From the NCBI GenBank assembly GCA_963989245.1, contig OZ022349.1:31850693-31914692 (forward strand): a DNA stretch of 64,000 bases, written 5' to 3'. Shown here one piece after another: positions 35,081-49,711 of the stretch (its first letter is position 1; each line of letters begins with the position of its first letter). This DNA comes from Nansenia antarctica. Lineage: Eukaryota > Chordata > Actinopteri > Argentiniformes > Microstomatidae. The notes under the pieces are model-generated. The model was not told the DNA's origin and did no database searches. It worked only from the letters and a program-made list of their open reading frames with translations. The translations under genes were made by a program, and so were the position numbers.

Positions 35081-38000
35081 CACACGCAATTCAAGTTGCT
35101 CTGATTGTCATTTAGAGTTACATTATAGGATTATTCAACAACAAGTCAAAATGTGCTCGTGAAAGGCAGAAAACAACACTTTGATAGTTTGATATAACTT
35201 GAGAACGAATGCAAAAAACAGTCCACTCTCAGAACAGGCCGCTTGGACACTTTCAGAACAGCTCTGTTAATGACTGAAAACAGCTCTCGAAGAGATTGTC
35301 AAAAGAGACTCCGAAAACGAAACGTTGATCACTTTTGAGCAAAAGGCTGCACACACGCAATTCAAGTTGCTCTGATTGTCATTTAGAGTTACATTATAGG
35401 ATTATTCAACAACAAGTCAAAATGTGCTCGTGAAAGGCAGAAAACAACACTTTGATAGTTTGATATAACTTGAGAACGAATGCAAAAAACAGTCCACTCT
35501 AAGAACAGGCCGCTTGGACACTCAGAACAGCTCTGTTAATGACTGAAAACAGCTCTCGAAGAGATTGTCAAAAGAGACTCTGAAAACGAAACGTTGATTA
35601 CTTTTGAGCAAAAGGCTGCACACACGCAATTCAAGTTGCTCTGATTGTCATTTAGAGTAACATTATAGGATTATTCAACAACAAGTGAAAATGTGCTCGT
35701 GAAAGGCAGAAAACAACACTTTGATAGTTTGATATAACTTGAGAACGAATGCAAAAAACAGTCCACTCTCAGAACAGGCCGCTTGGACACTTTCAGAACA
35801 GCTCTGTTAATGACTGAAAACAGCTCTCGAAGAGATTGTCAAAAGAGACTCCGAAAACGAAACGTTGATCACTTTTGAGCAAAAGGCTGCACACACGCAA
35901 TTCAAGTTGCTCTGATTGTCATTTAGAGTTACATTATAGGATTATTCAACAACAAGTCAAAATGTGCTCGTGAAAGGCAGAAAACAACACTTTGATAGTT
36001 TGATATAACTTGAGAACGAATGCAAAAAACAGTCCACTCTCAGAACAGGCCGCTTGGTCACTTTCAGAACAGCTCTGTTAATGACTGAAAACAGCTCTCG
36101 AAGAGATTGTCAAAAGAGACTCCGAAAACGAAACGTTGATCACTTTTGAGCAAAAGGCTGCACACACGCAATTCAAGTTGCTCTGATTGTCATTTAGAGT
36201 TACATTATAGGATTATTCAACAACAAGTCAAAATGTGCTCGTGAAAGGCAGAAAACAACACTTTGATAGTTTGATATAACTTGAGAACGAATGCAAAAAA
36301 CAGTCCACTCTCAGAACAGGCCGCTTGGACACTTTCAGAACAGCTCTGTTAATGACTGAAAACAGCTCTCGAAGAGATTGTCAAAAGAGACTCCGAAAAC
36401 GAAACGTTGATCACTTTTGAGCAAAAGGCTGCACACACGCAATTCAAGTTGCTCTGATTGTCATTTAGAGTTACATTATAGGATTATTCAACAACAAGTC
36501 AAAATGTGCTCGTGAAAGGCAGAAAACAACACTTTGATAGTTTGATATAACTTGAGAACGAATGCAAAAAACAGTCCACTCTCAGAACAGGCCGCTTGGA
36601 CACTTTCAGAACAGCTCTGTTAATGACTGAAAACAGCTCTCGAAGAGATTGTCAAAAGAGACTCCGAAAACGAAACGTTGATCACTTTTGAGCAAAAGGC
36701 TGCACACACGCAATTCAAGTTGCTCTGATTGTCATTTAGAGTTACATTATAGGATTATTCAACAACAAGTCAAAATGTGCTCGTGAAAGGCAGAAAACAA
36801 CACTTTGATAGTTTGATATAACTTGAGAACGAATGCAAAAAACAGTCCACTCTCAGAACAGGCCGCTTGGACACTTTCAGAACAGCTCTGTTAATGACTG
36901 AAAACAGCTCTCGAAGAGATTGTCAAAAGAGACTCTGAAAACGAAACGTTGATTACTTTTGAGCAAAAGGCTGCACACACGCAATTCAAGTTGCTCTGAT
37001 TGTCATTTAGAGTAACATTATAGGATTATTCAACAACAAGTCAAAATGTGCTCGTGAAAGGCAGAAAACAACACTTTGATAGTTTGATATAACTTGAGAA
37101 CGAATGCAAAAAACAGTCCACTCTCAGAACAGGCCGCTTGGACACTTTCAGAACAGCTCTGTTAATGACTGAAAACAGCTCTCGAAGAGATTGTCAAAAG
37201 AGACTCCGAAAACGAAACGTTGATCACTTTTGAGCAAAAGGCTGCACACACGCAATTCAAGTTGCTCTGATTGTCATTTAGAGTTACATTATAGGATTAT
37301 TCAACAACAAGTCAAAATGTGCTCGTGAAAGGCAGAAAACAACACTTTGATAGTTTGATATAACTTGAGAACGAATGCAAAAAACAGTCCACTCTCAGAA
37401 CAGGCCGCTTGGACACTTTCAGAACAGCTCTGTTAATGACTGAAAACAGCTCTCGAAGAGATTGTCAAAAGAGACTCCGAAAACGAAACGTTGATCACTT
37501 TTGAGCAAAAGGCTGCACACACGCAATTCAAGTTGCTCTGATTGTCATTTAGAGTTACATTATAGGATTATTCAACAACAAGTCAAAATGTGCTCGTGAA
37601 AGGCAGAAAACAACACTTTGATAGTTTGATATAACTTGAGAACGAATGCAAAAAACAGTCCACTCTAAGAACAGGCCGCTTGGACACTCAGAACAGCTCT
37701 GTTAATGACTGAAAACAGCTCTCGAAGAGATTGTCAAAAGAGACTCTGAAAACGAAACGTTGATTACTTTTGAGCAAAAGGCTGCACACACGCAATTCAA
37801 GTTGCTCTGATTGTCATTTAGAGTAACATTATAGGATTATTCAACAACAAGTGAAAATGTGCTCGTGAAAGGCAGAAAACAACACTTTGATAGTTTGATA
37901 TAACTTGAGAACGAATGCAAAAAACAGTCCACTCTCAGAACAGGCCGCTTGGACACTTTCAGAACAGCTCTGTTAATGACTGAAAACAGCTCTCGAAGAG

Positions 38001-38870
38001 ATTGTCAAAAGAGACTCCGAAAACGAAACGTTGATCACTTTTGAGCAAAAGGCTGCACACACGCAATTCAAGTTGCTCTGATTGTCATTTAGAGTTACAT
38101 TATAGGATTATTCAACAACAAGTCAAAATGTGCTCGTGAAAGGCAGAAAACAACACTTTGATAGTTTGATATAACTTGAGAACGAATGCAAAAAACAGTC
38201 CACTCTCAGAACAGGCCGCTTGGTCACTTTCAGAACAGCTCTGTTAATGACTGAAAACAGCTCTCGAAGAGATTGTCAAAAGAGACTCCGAAAACGAAAC
38301 GTTGATCACTTTTGAGCAAAAGGCTGCACACACGCAATTCAAGTTGCTCTGATTGTCATTTAGAGTTACATTATAGGATTATTCAACAACAAGTCAAAAT
38401 GTGCTCGTGAAAGGCAGAAAACAACACTTTGATAGTTTGATATAACTTGAGAACGAATGCAAAAAACAGTCCACTCTCAGAACAGGCCGCTTGGACACTT
38501 TCAGAACAGCTCTGTTAATGACTGAAAACAGCTCTCGAAGAGATTGTCAAAAGAGACTCCGAAAACGAAACGTTGATCACTTTTGAGCAAAAGGCTGCAC
38601 ACACGCAATTCAAGTTGCTCTGATTGTCATTTAGAGTTACATTATAGGATTATTCAACAACAAGTCAAAATGTGCTCGTGAAAGGCAGAAAACAACACTT
38701 TGATAGTTTGATATAACTTGAGAACGAATGCAAAAAACAGTCCACTCTCAGAACAGGCCGCTTGGACACTTTCAGAACAGCTCTGTTAATGACTGAAAAC
38801 AGCTCTCGAAGAGATTGTCAAAAGAGACTCCGAAAACGAAACGTTGATCACTTTTGAGCAAAAGGCTGCA
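35081..38870. repeat. 8-monomer offset duplication (2166 bp)
   Basis: Six monomers at 35081-36704 are repeated at 37247-38870. Shared rare markers are a 2-bp deletion giving ggacactcag (at 35517 and 37683), a gtGaaa monomer directly after it, and ggTcac (36058 and 38224). Each pair is 2166 bp apart, which is 8 x 271 minus the deletion. The intervening two monomers and the sequence after 38870 differ, so the duplicated tract is bounded. Confidence 0.82.
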
Positions 38871-41800
38871 CACACGCAATTCAAGTTGCTCTGATTGTCA
38901 TTTAGAGTTACATTATAGGATTATTCAACAACAAGTCAAAATGTGCTCGTGAAAGGCAGAAAACAACACTTTGATAGTTTGATATAACTTGAGAACGAAT
39001 GCAAAAAACAGTCCACTCTAAGAACAGGCCGCTTGGACACTTTCAGAACAGCTCTGTTAATGACTGAAAACAGCTCTCGAAGAGATTGTCAAAAGAGACT
39101 CTGAAAACGAAACGTTGATTACTTTTGAGCAAAAGGCTGCACACACGCAATTCAAGTTGCTCTGATTGTCATTTAGAGTAACATTATAGGATTATTCAAA
39201 AACAAGTCAAAATGTGCTCGTGAAAGGCAGAAAACAACACTTTGATAGTTTGATATAACTTGAGAACGAATGCAAAAAACAGTCCACTCTAAAAACAGGC
39301 CGCTTGGACACTTTCAGAACAGCTCTGTTAATGACTGAAAACAGCTCTCGAAGAGATTGTCAAAAGAGACTCTGAAAACGAAACGTTGATTACTTTTGAG
39401 CAAAAGGCTGCACACACGCAATTCAAGTTGCTCTGATTGTCATTTAGAGTAACATTATAGGATTATTCAACAACAAGTCAAAATGTGCTCGTGAAAGGCA
39501 GAAAACAACACTTTGATAGTTTGATATAACTTGAGAACGAATGCAAAAAACAGTCCACTCTCAGAACAGGCCGCTTGGACACTTTCAGAACAGCTCTGTT
39601 AATGACTGAAAACAGCTCTCGAAGAGATTGTCAAAAGAGACTCCGAAAACGAAACGTTGATCACTTTTGAGCAAAAGGCTGCACACACGCAATTCAAGTT
39701 GCTCTGATTGTCATTTAGAGTTACATTATAGGATTATTCAACAACAAGTCAAAATGTGCTCGTGAAAGGCAGAAAACAACACTTTGATAGTTTGATATAA
39801 CTTGAGAACGAATGCAAAAAACAGTCCACTCTCAGAACAGGCCGCTTGGACACTTTCAGAACAGCTCTGTTAATGACTGAAAACAGCTCTCGAAGAGATT
39901 GTCAAAAGAGACTCCGAAAACGAAACGTTGATCACTTTTGAGCAAAAGGCTGCACACACGCAATTCAAGTTGCTCTGATTGTCATTTAGAGTTACATTAT
40001 AGGATTATTCAACAACAAGTCAAAATGTGCTCGTGAAAGGCAGAAAACAACACTTTGATAGTTTGATATAACTTGAGAACGAATGCAAAAAACAGTCCAC
40101 TCTAAGAACAGGCCGCTTGGACACTTTCAGAACAGCTCTGTTAATGACTGAAAACAGCTCTCGAAGAGATTGTCAAAAGAGACTCTGAAAACGAAACGTT
40201 GATTACTTTTGAGCAAAAGGCTGCACACACGCAATTCAAGTTGCTCTGATTGTCATTTAGAGTAACATTATAGGATTATTCAACAACAAGTGAAAATGTG
40301 CTCGTGAAAGGCAGAAAACAACACTTTGATAGTTTGATATAACTTGAGAACGAATGCAAAAAACAGTCCACTCTCAGAACAGGCCGCTTGGACACTTTCA
40401 GAACAGCTCTGTTAATGACTGAAAACAGCTCTCGAAGAGATTGTCAAAAGAGACTCCGAAAACGAAACGTTGATCACTTTTGAGCAAAAGGCTGCACACA
40501 CGCAATTCAAGTTGCTCTGATTGTCATTTAGAGTTACATTATAGGATTATTCAACAACAAGTCAAAATGTGCTCGTGAAAGGCAGAAAACAACACTTTGA
40601 TAGTTTGATATAACTTGAGAACGAATGCAAAAAACAGTCCACTCTCAGAACAGGCCGCTTGGACACTTTCAGAACAGCTCTGTTAATGACTGAAAACAGC
40701 TCTCGAAGAGATTGTCAAAAGAGACTCCGAAAACGAAACGTTGATCACTTTTGAGCAAAAGGCTGCACACACGCAATTCAAGTTGCTCTGATTGTCATTT
40801 AGAGTTACATTATAGGATTATTCAACAACAAGTCAAAATGTGCTCGTGAAAGGCAGAAAACAACACTTTGATAGTTTGATATAACTTGAGAACGAATGCA
40901 AAAAACAGTCCACTCTAAGAACAGGCCGCTTGGACACTTTCAGAACAGCTCTGTTAATGACTGAAAACAGCTCTCGAAGAGATTGTCAAAAGAGACTCTG
41001 AAAACGAAACGTTGATTACTTTTGAGCAAAAGGCTGCACACACGCAATTCAAGTTGCTCTGATTGTCATTTAGAGTAACATTATAGGATTATTCAACAAC
41101 AAGTGAAAATGTGCTCGTGAAAGGCAGAAAACAACACTTTGATAGTTTGATATAACTTGAGAACGAATGCAAAAAACAGTCCACTCTCAGAACAGGCCGC
41201 TTGGACACTTTCAGAACAGCTCTGTTAATGACTGAAAACAGCTCTCGAAGAGATTGTCAAAAGAGACTCCGAAAACGAAACGTTGATCACTTTTGAGCAA
41301 AAGGCTGCACACACGCAATTCAAGTTGCTCTGATTGTCATTTAGAGTTACAATATAGGATTATTCAACAACAAGTCAAAATGTGCTCGTGAAAGGCAGAA
41401 AACAACACTTTGATAGTTTGATATAACTTGAGAACGAATGCAAAAAACAGTCCACTCTAAGAACAGGCCGCTTGGACACTTTCAGAACAGCTCTGTTAAT
41501 GACTGAAAACAGCTCTCGAAGAGATTGTCAAAAGAGACTCCGAAAACGAAACGTTGATCACTTTTGAGCAAAAGGCTGCACACACGCAATTCAAGTTGCT
41601 CTGATTGTCATTTAGAGTAACATTATAGGATTATTCAACAACAAGTGAAAATGTGCTCGTGAAAGGCAGAAAACAACACTTTGATAGTTTGATATAACTT
41701 GAGAACGAATGCAAAAAACAGTCCACTCTCAGAACAGGCCGCTTGGACACTTTCAGAACAGCTCTGTTAATGACTGAAAACAGCTCTCGAAGAGATTGTC

Positions 41801-43749
41801 AAAAGAGACTCCGAAAACGAAACGTTGATCACTTTTGAGCAAAAGGCTGCACACACGCAATTCAAGTTGCTCTGATTGTCATTTAGAGTTACATTATAGG
41901 ATTATTCAACAACAAGTCAAAATGTGCTCGTGAAAGGCAGAAAACAACACTTTGATAGTTTGATATAACTTGAGAACGAATGCAAAAAACAGTCCACTCT
42001 CAGAACAGGCCGCTTGGACACTTTCAGAACAGCTCTGTTAATGACTGAAAACAGCTCTCGAAGAGATTGTCAAAAGAGACTCCGAAAACGAAACGTTGAT
42101 CACTTTTGAGCAAAAGGCTGCACACACGCAATTCAAGTTGCTCTGATTGTCATTTAGAGTTACATTATAGGATTATTCAACAACAAGTCAAAATGTGCTC
42201 GTGAAAGGCAGAAAACAACACTTTGATAGTTTGATATAACTTGAGAACGAATGCAAAAAACAGTCCACTCTAAGAACAGGCCGCTTGGACACTTTCAGAA
42301 CAGCTCTGTTAATGACTGAAAACAGCTCTCGAAGAGATTGTCAAAAGAGACTCTGAAAACGAAACGTTGATTACTTTTGAGCAAAAGGCTGCACACACGC
42401 AATTCAAGTTGCTCTGATTGTCATTTAGAGTAACATTATAGGATTATTCAACAACAAGTGAAAATGTGCTCGTGAAAGGCAGAAAACAACACTTTGATAG
42501 TTTGATATAACTTGAGAACGAATGCAAAAAACAGTCCACTCTCAGAACAGGTCGCTTGGACACTTTCAGAACAGCTCTGTTAATGACTGAAAACAGCTCT
42601 CGAAGAGATTGTCAAAAGAGACTCCGAAAACGAAACGTTGATCACTTTTGAGCAAAAGGCTGCACACACGCAATTCAAGTTGCTCTGATTGTCATTTAGA
42701 GTTACAATATAGGATTATTCAACAACAAGTCAAAATGTGCTCGTGAAAGGCAGAAAACAACACTTTGATAGTTTGATATAACTTGAGAACGAATGCAAAA
42801 AACAGTCCACTCTAAGAACAAGGCCGCTTGGACACTTTCAGAACAGCTCTGTTAATGACTGAAAACAGCTCTCGAAGAGATTGTCAAAAGAGACTCTGAA
42901 AACGAAACGTTGATCACTTTTGAGCAAAAGGCTGCACACACGCAATTCAAGTTGCTCTGATTGTCATTTAGAGTTACGTTATAGGATTATTCAACAACAA
43001 GTCAAAATGTGCTCGTGAAAGGCAGAAAACAACACTTTGATAGTTTGATATAACTTGAGAACGAATGCAAAAAACAGTCCACTCTAAGAACAGGCCGCTT
43101 GGACACTTTCAGAACAGCTCTGTTAATGACTGAAAACAGCTCTCGAAGAGATTGTCAAAAGAGACTCCGAAAACGAAACGTTGATCACTTTTGAGCAAAA
43201 GGCTGCACACACGCAATTCAAGTTGCTCTGATTGTCATTTAGAGTTACATTATAGGATTATTCAACAACAAGTCAAAATGTGCTCGTGAAAGGCAGAAAA
43301 CAACACTTTGATAGTTTGATATAACTTGAGAACGAATGCAAAAAACAGTCCACTCTCAGAACAGGCCGCTTGGACACTTTCAGAACAGCTCTGTTAATGA
43401 CTGAAAACAGCTCTCGAAGAGATTGTCAAAAGAGACTCCGAAAACGAAACGTTGATCACTTTTGAGCAAAAGGCTGCACACACGCAATTCAAGTTGCTCT
43501 GATTGTCATTTAGAGTTACAATATAGGATTATTCAACAACAAGTCAAAATGTGCTCGTGAAAGGCAGAAAACAACACTTTGATAGTTTGATATAACTTGA
43601 GAACGAATGCAAAAAACAGTCCACTCTAAGAACAGGCCGCTTGGACACTTTCAGAACAGCTCTGTTAATGACTGAAAACAGCTCTCGAAGAGATTGTCAA
43701 AAGAGACTCTGAAAACGAAACGTTGATCACTTTTGAGCAAAAGGCTGCA

Positions 43750-46700
43750 CACACGCAATTCAAGTTGCTCTGATTGTCATTTAGAGTTACGTTATAGGAT
43801 TATTCAACAACAAGTCAAAATGTGCTCGTGAAAGGCAGAAAACAACACTTTGATAGTTTGATATAACTTGAGAACGAATGCAAAAAACAGTCCACTCTAA
43901 GAACAGGCCGCTTGGACACTTTCAGAACAGCTCTGTTAATGACTGAAAACAGCTCTCGAAGAGATTGTCAAAAGAGACTCCGAAAACGAAACGTTGATCA
44001 CTTTTGAGCAAAAGGCTGCACACACGCAATTCAAGTTGCTCTGATTGTCATTTAGAGTTACATTATAGGATTATTCAACAACAAGTCAAAATGTGCTCGT
44101 GAAAGGCAGAAAACAACACTTTGATAGTTTGATATAACTTGAGAACGAATGCAAAAAACAGTCCACTCTCAGAACAGGCCGCTTGGACACTTTCAGAACA
44201 GCTCTGTTAATGACTGAAAACAGCTCTCGAAGAGATTGTCAAAAGAGACTCCGAAAACGAAACGTTGATCACTTTTGAGCAAAAGGCTGCACACACGCAA
44301 TTCAAGTTGCTCTGATTGTAATTTAGAGTTACATTATAGGATTATTCAACAACAAGTCAAAATGTGCTCGTGAAAGGCAGAAAACAACACTTTGATAGTT
44401 TGATATAACTTGAGAACGAATGCAAAAAACAGTCCACTCTAAGAACAGGCCGCTTGGACACTTTCAGAACAGCTCTGTTAATGACTGAAAACAGCTCTCG
44501 AAGAGATTGTCAAAAGAGACTCTGAAAACGAAACGTTGATTACTTTTGAGCAAAAGGCTGCACACACGCAATTCAAGTTGCTCTGATTGTCATTTAGAGT
44601 AACATTATAGGATTATTCAACAACAAGTCAAAATGTGCTCGTGAAAGGCAGAAAACAACACTTTGATAGTTTGATATAACTTGAGAACGAATGCAAAAAA
44701 CAGTCCACTCTCAGAACAGGCCGCTTGGACACTTTCAGAACAGCTCTGTTAATGACTGAAAACAGCTCTCGAAGAGATTGTCAAAAGAGACTCCGAAAAC
44801 GAAACGTTGATCACTTTTGAGCAAAAGGCTGCACACACGCAATTCAAGTTGCTCTGATTGTCATTTAGAGTTACATTATAGGATTATTCAACAACAAGTC
44901 AAAATGTGCTCGTGAAAGGCAGAAAACAACACTTTGATAGTTTGATATAACTTGAGAACGAATGCAAAAAACAGTCCACTCTCAGAACAGGCCGCTTGGA
45001 CACTTTCAGAACAGCTCTGTTAATGACTGAAAACAGCTCTCGAAGAGATTGTCAAAAGAGACTCCGAAAACGAAACGTTGATCACTTTTGAGCAAAAGGC
45101 TGCACACACGCAATTCAAGTTGCTCTGATTGTCATTTAGAGTTACATTATAGGATTATTCAACAACAAGTCAAAATGTGCTCATGAAAGGCAGAAAACAA
45201 CACTTTGATAGTTTGATATAACTTGAGAACGAATGCAAAAAACAGTCCACTCTCAGAACAGGCCGCTTGGACACTTTCAGAACAGCTCTGTTAATGACTG
45301 AAAACAGCTCTCGAAGAGATTGTCAAAAGAGACTCCGAAAACGAAACGTTGATCACTTTTGAGCAAAAGGCTGCACACACGCAATTCAAGTTGCTCTGAT
45401 TGTCATTTAGAGTTACATTATAGGATTATTCAACAACAAGTCAAAATGTGCTCGTGAAAGGCAGAAAACAACACTTTGATAGTTTGATATAACTTGAGAA
45501 CGAATGCAAAAAACAGTCCACTCTAAGAACAGGCCGCTTGGACACTTTCAGAACAGCTCTGTTAATGACTGAAAACAGCTCTCGAAGAGATTGTCAAAAG
45601 AGACTCTGAAAACGAAACGTTGATCACTTTTGAGCAAAAGGCTGCACACACGCAATTCAAGTTGCTCTGATTGTCATTTAGAGTAACATTATAGGATTAT
45701 TCAACAACAAGTGAAAATGTGCTCGTGAAAGGCAGAAAACAACACTTTGATAGTTTGATATAACTTGAGAACGAATGCAAAAAACAGTCCACTCTCAGAA
45801 CAGGCCGCTTGGACACTTTCAGAACAGCTCTGTTAATGACTGAAAACAGCTCTCGAAGAGATTGTCAAAAGAGACTCCGAAAACGAAACGTTGATCACTT
45901 TTGAGCAAAAGGCTGCACACACGCAATTCAAGTTGCTCTGATTGTCATTTAGAGTTACATTATAGGATTATTCAACAACAAGTCAAAATGTGCTCGTGAA
46001 AGGCAGAAAACAACACTTTGATAGTTTGATATAACTTGAGAACGAATGCAAAAAACAGTCCACTCTCAGAACAGGCCGCTTGGACACTTTCAGAACAGCT
46101 CTGTTAATGACTGAAAACAGCTCTCGAAGAGATTGTCAAAAGAGACTCCGAAAACGAAACGTTGATCACTTTTGAGCAAAAGGCTGCACACACGCAATTC
46201 AAGTTGCTCTGATTGTCATTTAGAGTTACAATATAGGATTATTCAACAACAAGTCAAAATGTGCTCGTGAAAGGCAGAAAACAACACTTTGATAGTTTGA
46301 TATAACTTGAGAACGAATGCAAAAAACAGTCCACTCTAAGAACAGGCCGCTTGGACACTTTCAGAACAGCTCTGTTAATGACTGAAAACAGCTCTCGAAG
46401 AGATTGTCAAAAGAGACTCCGAAAACGAAACGTTGATCACTTTTGAGCAAAAGGCTGCACACACGCAATTCAAGTTGCTCTGATTGTCATTTAGAGTTAC
46501 ATTATAGGATTATTCAACAACAAGTCAAAATGTGCTCGTGAAAGGCAGAAAACAACACTTTGATAGTTTGATATAACTTGAGAACGAATGCAAAAAACAG
46601 TCCACTCTCAGAACAGGCCGCTTGGACACTTTCAGAACAGCTCTGTTAATGACTGAAAACAGCTCTCGAAGAGATTGTCAAAAGAGACTCCGAAAACGAA

Positions 46701-47001
46701 ACGTTGATCACTTTTGAGCAAAAGGCTGCACACACGCAATTCAAGTTGCTCTGATTGTCATTTAGAGTTACAATATAGGATTATTCAACAACAAGTCAAA
46801 ATGTGCTCGTGAAAGGCAGAAAACAACACTTTGATAGTTTGATATAACTTGAGAACGAATGCAAAAAACAGTCCACTCTAAGAACAGGCCGCTTGGACAC
46901 TTTCAGAACAGCTCTGTTAATGACTGAAAACAGCTCTCGAAGAGATTGTCAAAAGAGACTCTGAAAACGAAACGTTGATCACTTTTGAGCAAAAGGCTGC
47001 A
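43750..47001. repeat. 12-monomer HOR (3252 bp), copy 1
   Basis: It starts with a ttacGtt monomer and includes gtAattt (44311), ctcAtgaaag (45179) and a gtAac/gtGaaa monomer preceded by actcTg/gatCac (about 45600-45715), and ends with ttacAat monomers. All of these markers recur 3252 bp downstream. A ttacGtt monomer also occurs 813 bp before the start (42971), showing an additional three-monomer duplication. Confidence 0.82.
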
Positions 47002-49711
47002 CACACGCAATTCAAGTTGCTCTGATTGTCATTTAGAGTTACGTTATAGGATTATTCAACAACAAGTCAAAATGTGCTCGTGAAAGGCAGAAAACAACAC
47101 TTTGATAGTTTGATATAACTTGAGAACGAATGCAAAAAACAGTCCACTCTAAGAACAGGCCGCTTGGACACTTTCAGAACAGCTCTGTTAATGACTGAAA
47201 ACAGCTCTCGAAGAGATTGTCAAAAGAGACTCCGAAAACGAAACGTTGATCACTTTTGAGCAAAAGGCTGCACACACGCAATTCAAGTTGCTCTGATTGT
47301 CATTTAGAGTTACATTATAGGATTATTCAACAACAAGTCAAAATGTGCTCGTGAAAGGCAGAAAACAACACTTTGATAGTTTGATATAACTTGAGAACGA
47401 ATGCAAAAAACAGTCCACTCTCAGAACAGGCCGCTTGGACACTTTCAGAACAGCTCTGTTAATGACTGAAAACAGCTCTCGAAGAGATTGTCAAAAGAGA
47501 CTCCGAAAACGAAACGTTGATCACTTTTGAGCAAAAGGCTGCACACACGCAATTCAAGTTGCTCTGATTGTAATTTAGAGTTACATTATAGGATTATTCA
47601 ACAACAAGTCAAAATGTGCTCGTGAAAGGCAGAAAACAACACTTTGATAGTTTGATATAACTTGAGAACGAATGCAAAAAACAGTCCACTCTAAGAACAG
47701 GCCGCTTGGACACTTTCAGAACAGCTCTGTTAATGACTGAAAACAGCTCTCGAAGAGATTGTCAAAAGAGACTCTGAAAACGAAACGTTGATTACTTTTG
47801 AGCAAAAGGCTGCACACACGCAATTCAAGTTGCTCTGATTGTCATTTAGAGTAACATTATAGGATTATTCAACAACAAGTCAAAATGTGCTCGTGAAAGG
47901 CAGAAAACAACACTTTGATAGTTTGATATAACTTGAGAACGAATGCAAAAAACAGTCCACTCTCAGAACAGGCCGCTTGGACACTTTCAGAACAGCTCTG
48001 TTAATGACTGAAAACAGCTCTCGAAGAGATTGTCAAAAGAGACTCCGAAAACGAAACGTTGATCACTTTTGAGCAAAAGGCTGCACACACGCAATTCAAG
48101 TTGCTCTGATTGTCATTTAGAGTTACATTATAGGATTATTCAACAACAAGTCAAAATGTGCTCGTGAAAGGCAGAAAACAACACTTTGATAGTTTGATAT
48201 AACTTGAGAACGAATGCAAAAAACAGTCCACTCTCAGAACAGGCCGCTTGGACACTTTCAGAACAGCTCTGTTAATGACTGAAAACAGCTCTCGAAGAGA
48301 TTGTCAAAAGAGACTCCGAAAACGAAACGTTGATCACTTTTGAGCAAAAGGCTGCACACACGCAATTCAAGTTGCTCTGATTGTAATTTAGAGTTACATT
48401 ATAGGATTATTCAACAACAAGTCAAAATGTGCTCATGAAAGGCAGAAAACAACACTTTGATAGTTTGATATAACTTGAGAACGAATGCAAAAAACAGTCC
48501 ACTCTCAGAACAGGCCGCTTGGACACTTTCAGAACAGCTCTGTTAATGACTGAAAACAGCTCTCGAAGAGATTGTCAAAAGAGACTCCGAAAACGAAACG
48601 TTGATCACTTTTGAGCAAAAGGCTGCACACACGCAATTCAAGTTGCTCTGATTGTCATTTAGAGTTACATTATAGGATTATTCAACAACAAGTCAAAATG
48701 TGCTCGTGAAAGGCAGAAAACAACACTTTGATAGTTTGATATAACTTGAGAACGAATGCAAAAAACAGTCCACTCTAAGAACAGGCCGCTTGGACACTTT
48801 CAGAACAGCTCTGTTAATGACTGAAAACAGCTCTCGAAGAGATTGTCAAAAGAGACTCTGAAAACGAAACGTTGATCACTTTTGAGCAAAAGGCTGCACA
48901 CACGCAATTCAAGTTGCTCTGATTGTCATTTAGAGTAACATTATAGGATTATTCAACAACAAGTGAAAATGTGCTCGTGAAAGGCAGAAAACAACACTTT
49001 GATAGTTTGATATAACTTGAGAACGAATGCAAAAAACAGTCCACTCTCAGAACAGGCCGCTTGGACACTTTCAGAACAGCTCTGTTAATGACTGAAAACA
49101 GCTCTCGAAGAGATTGTCAAAAGAGACTCCGAAAACGAAACGTTGATCACTTTTGAGCAAAAGGCTGCACACACGCAATTCAAGTTGCTCTGATTGTCAT
49201 TTAGAGTTACATTATAGGATTATTCAACAACAAGTCAAAATGTGCTCGTGAAAGGCAGAAAACAACACTTTGATAGTTTGATATAACTTGAGAACGAATG
49301 CAAAAAACAGTCCACTCTCAGAACAGGCCGCTTGGACACTTTCAGAACAGCTCTGTTAATGACTGAAAACAGCTCTCGAAGAGATTGTCAAAAGAGACTC
49401 CGAAAACGAAACGTTGATCACTTTTGAGCAAAAGGCTGCACACACGCAATTCAAGTTGCTCTGATTGTCATTTAGAGTTACAATATAGGATTATTCAACA
49501 ACAAGTCAAAATGTGCTCGTGAAAGGCAGAAAACAACACTTTGATAGTTTGATATAACTTGAGAACGAATGCAAAAAACAGTCCACTCTAAGAACAGGCC
49601 GCTTGGACACTTTCAGAACAGCTCTGTTAATGACTGAAAACAGCTCTCGAAGAGATTGTCAAAAGAGACTCTGAAAACGAAACGTTGATCACTTTTGAGC
49701 AAAAGGCTGCA
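47002..49711. repeat. 12-monomer HOR, copy 2 reduced to 10 monomers (2710 bp)
   Basis: Markers ttacGtt (47036), gtAattt (47563), ctcAtgaaag (48431) and gtAac/gtGaaa follow in the same order as copy 1. The next ttacGtt comes after only ten monomers (49746). The two monomers missing at the end correspond to one ttacAat pair in copy 1. The ctcAtg monomer here additionally carries gtAattt (48376), unlike its counterpart in copy 1, so conversion or exchange has mixed neighbours. Confidence 0.78.
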
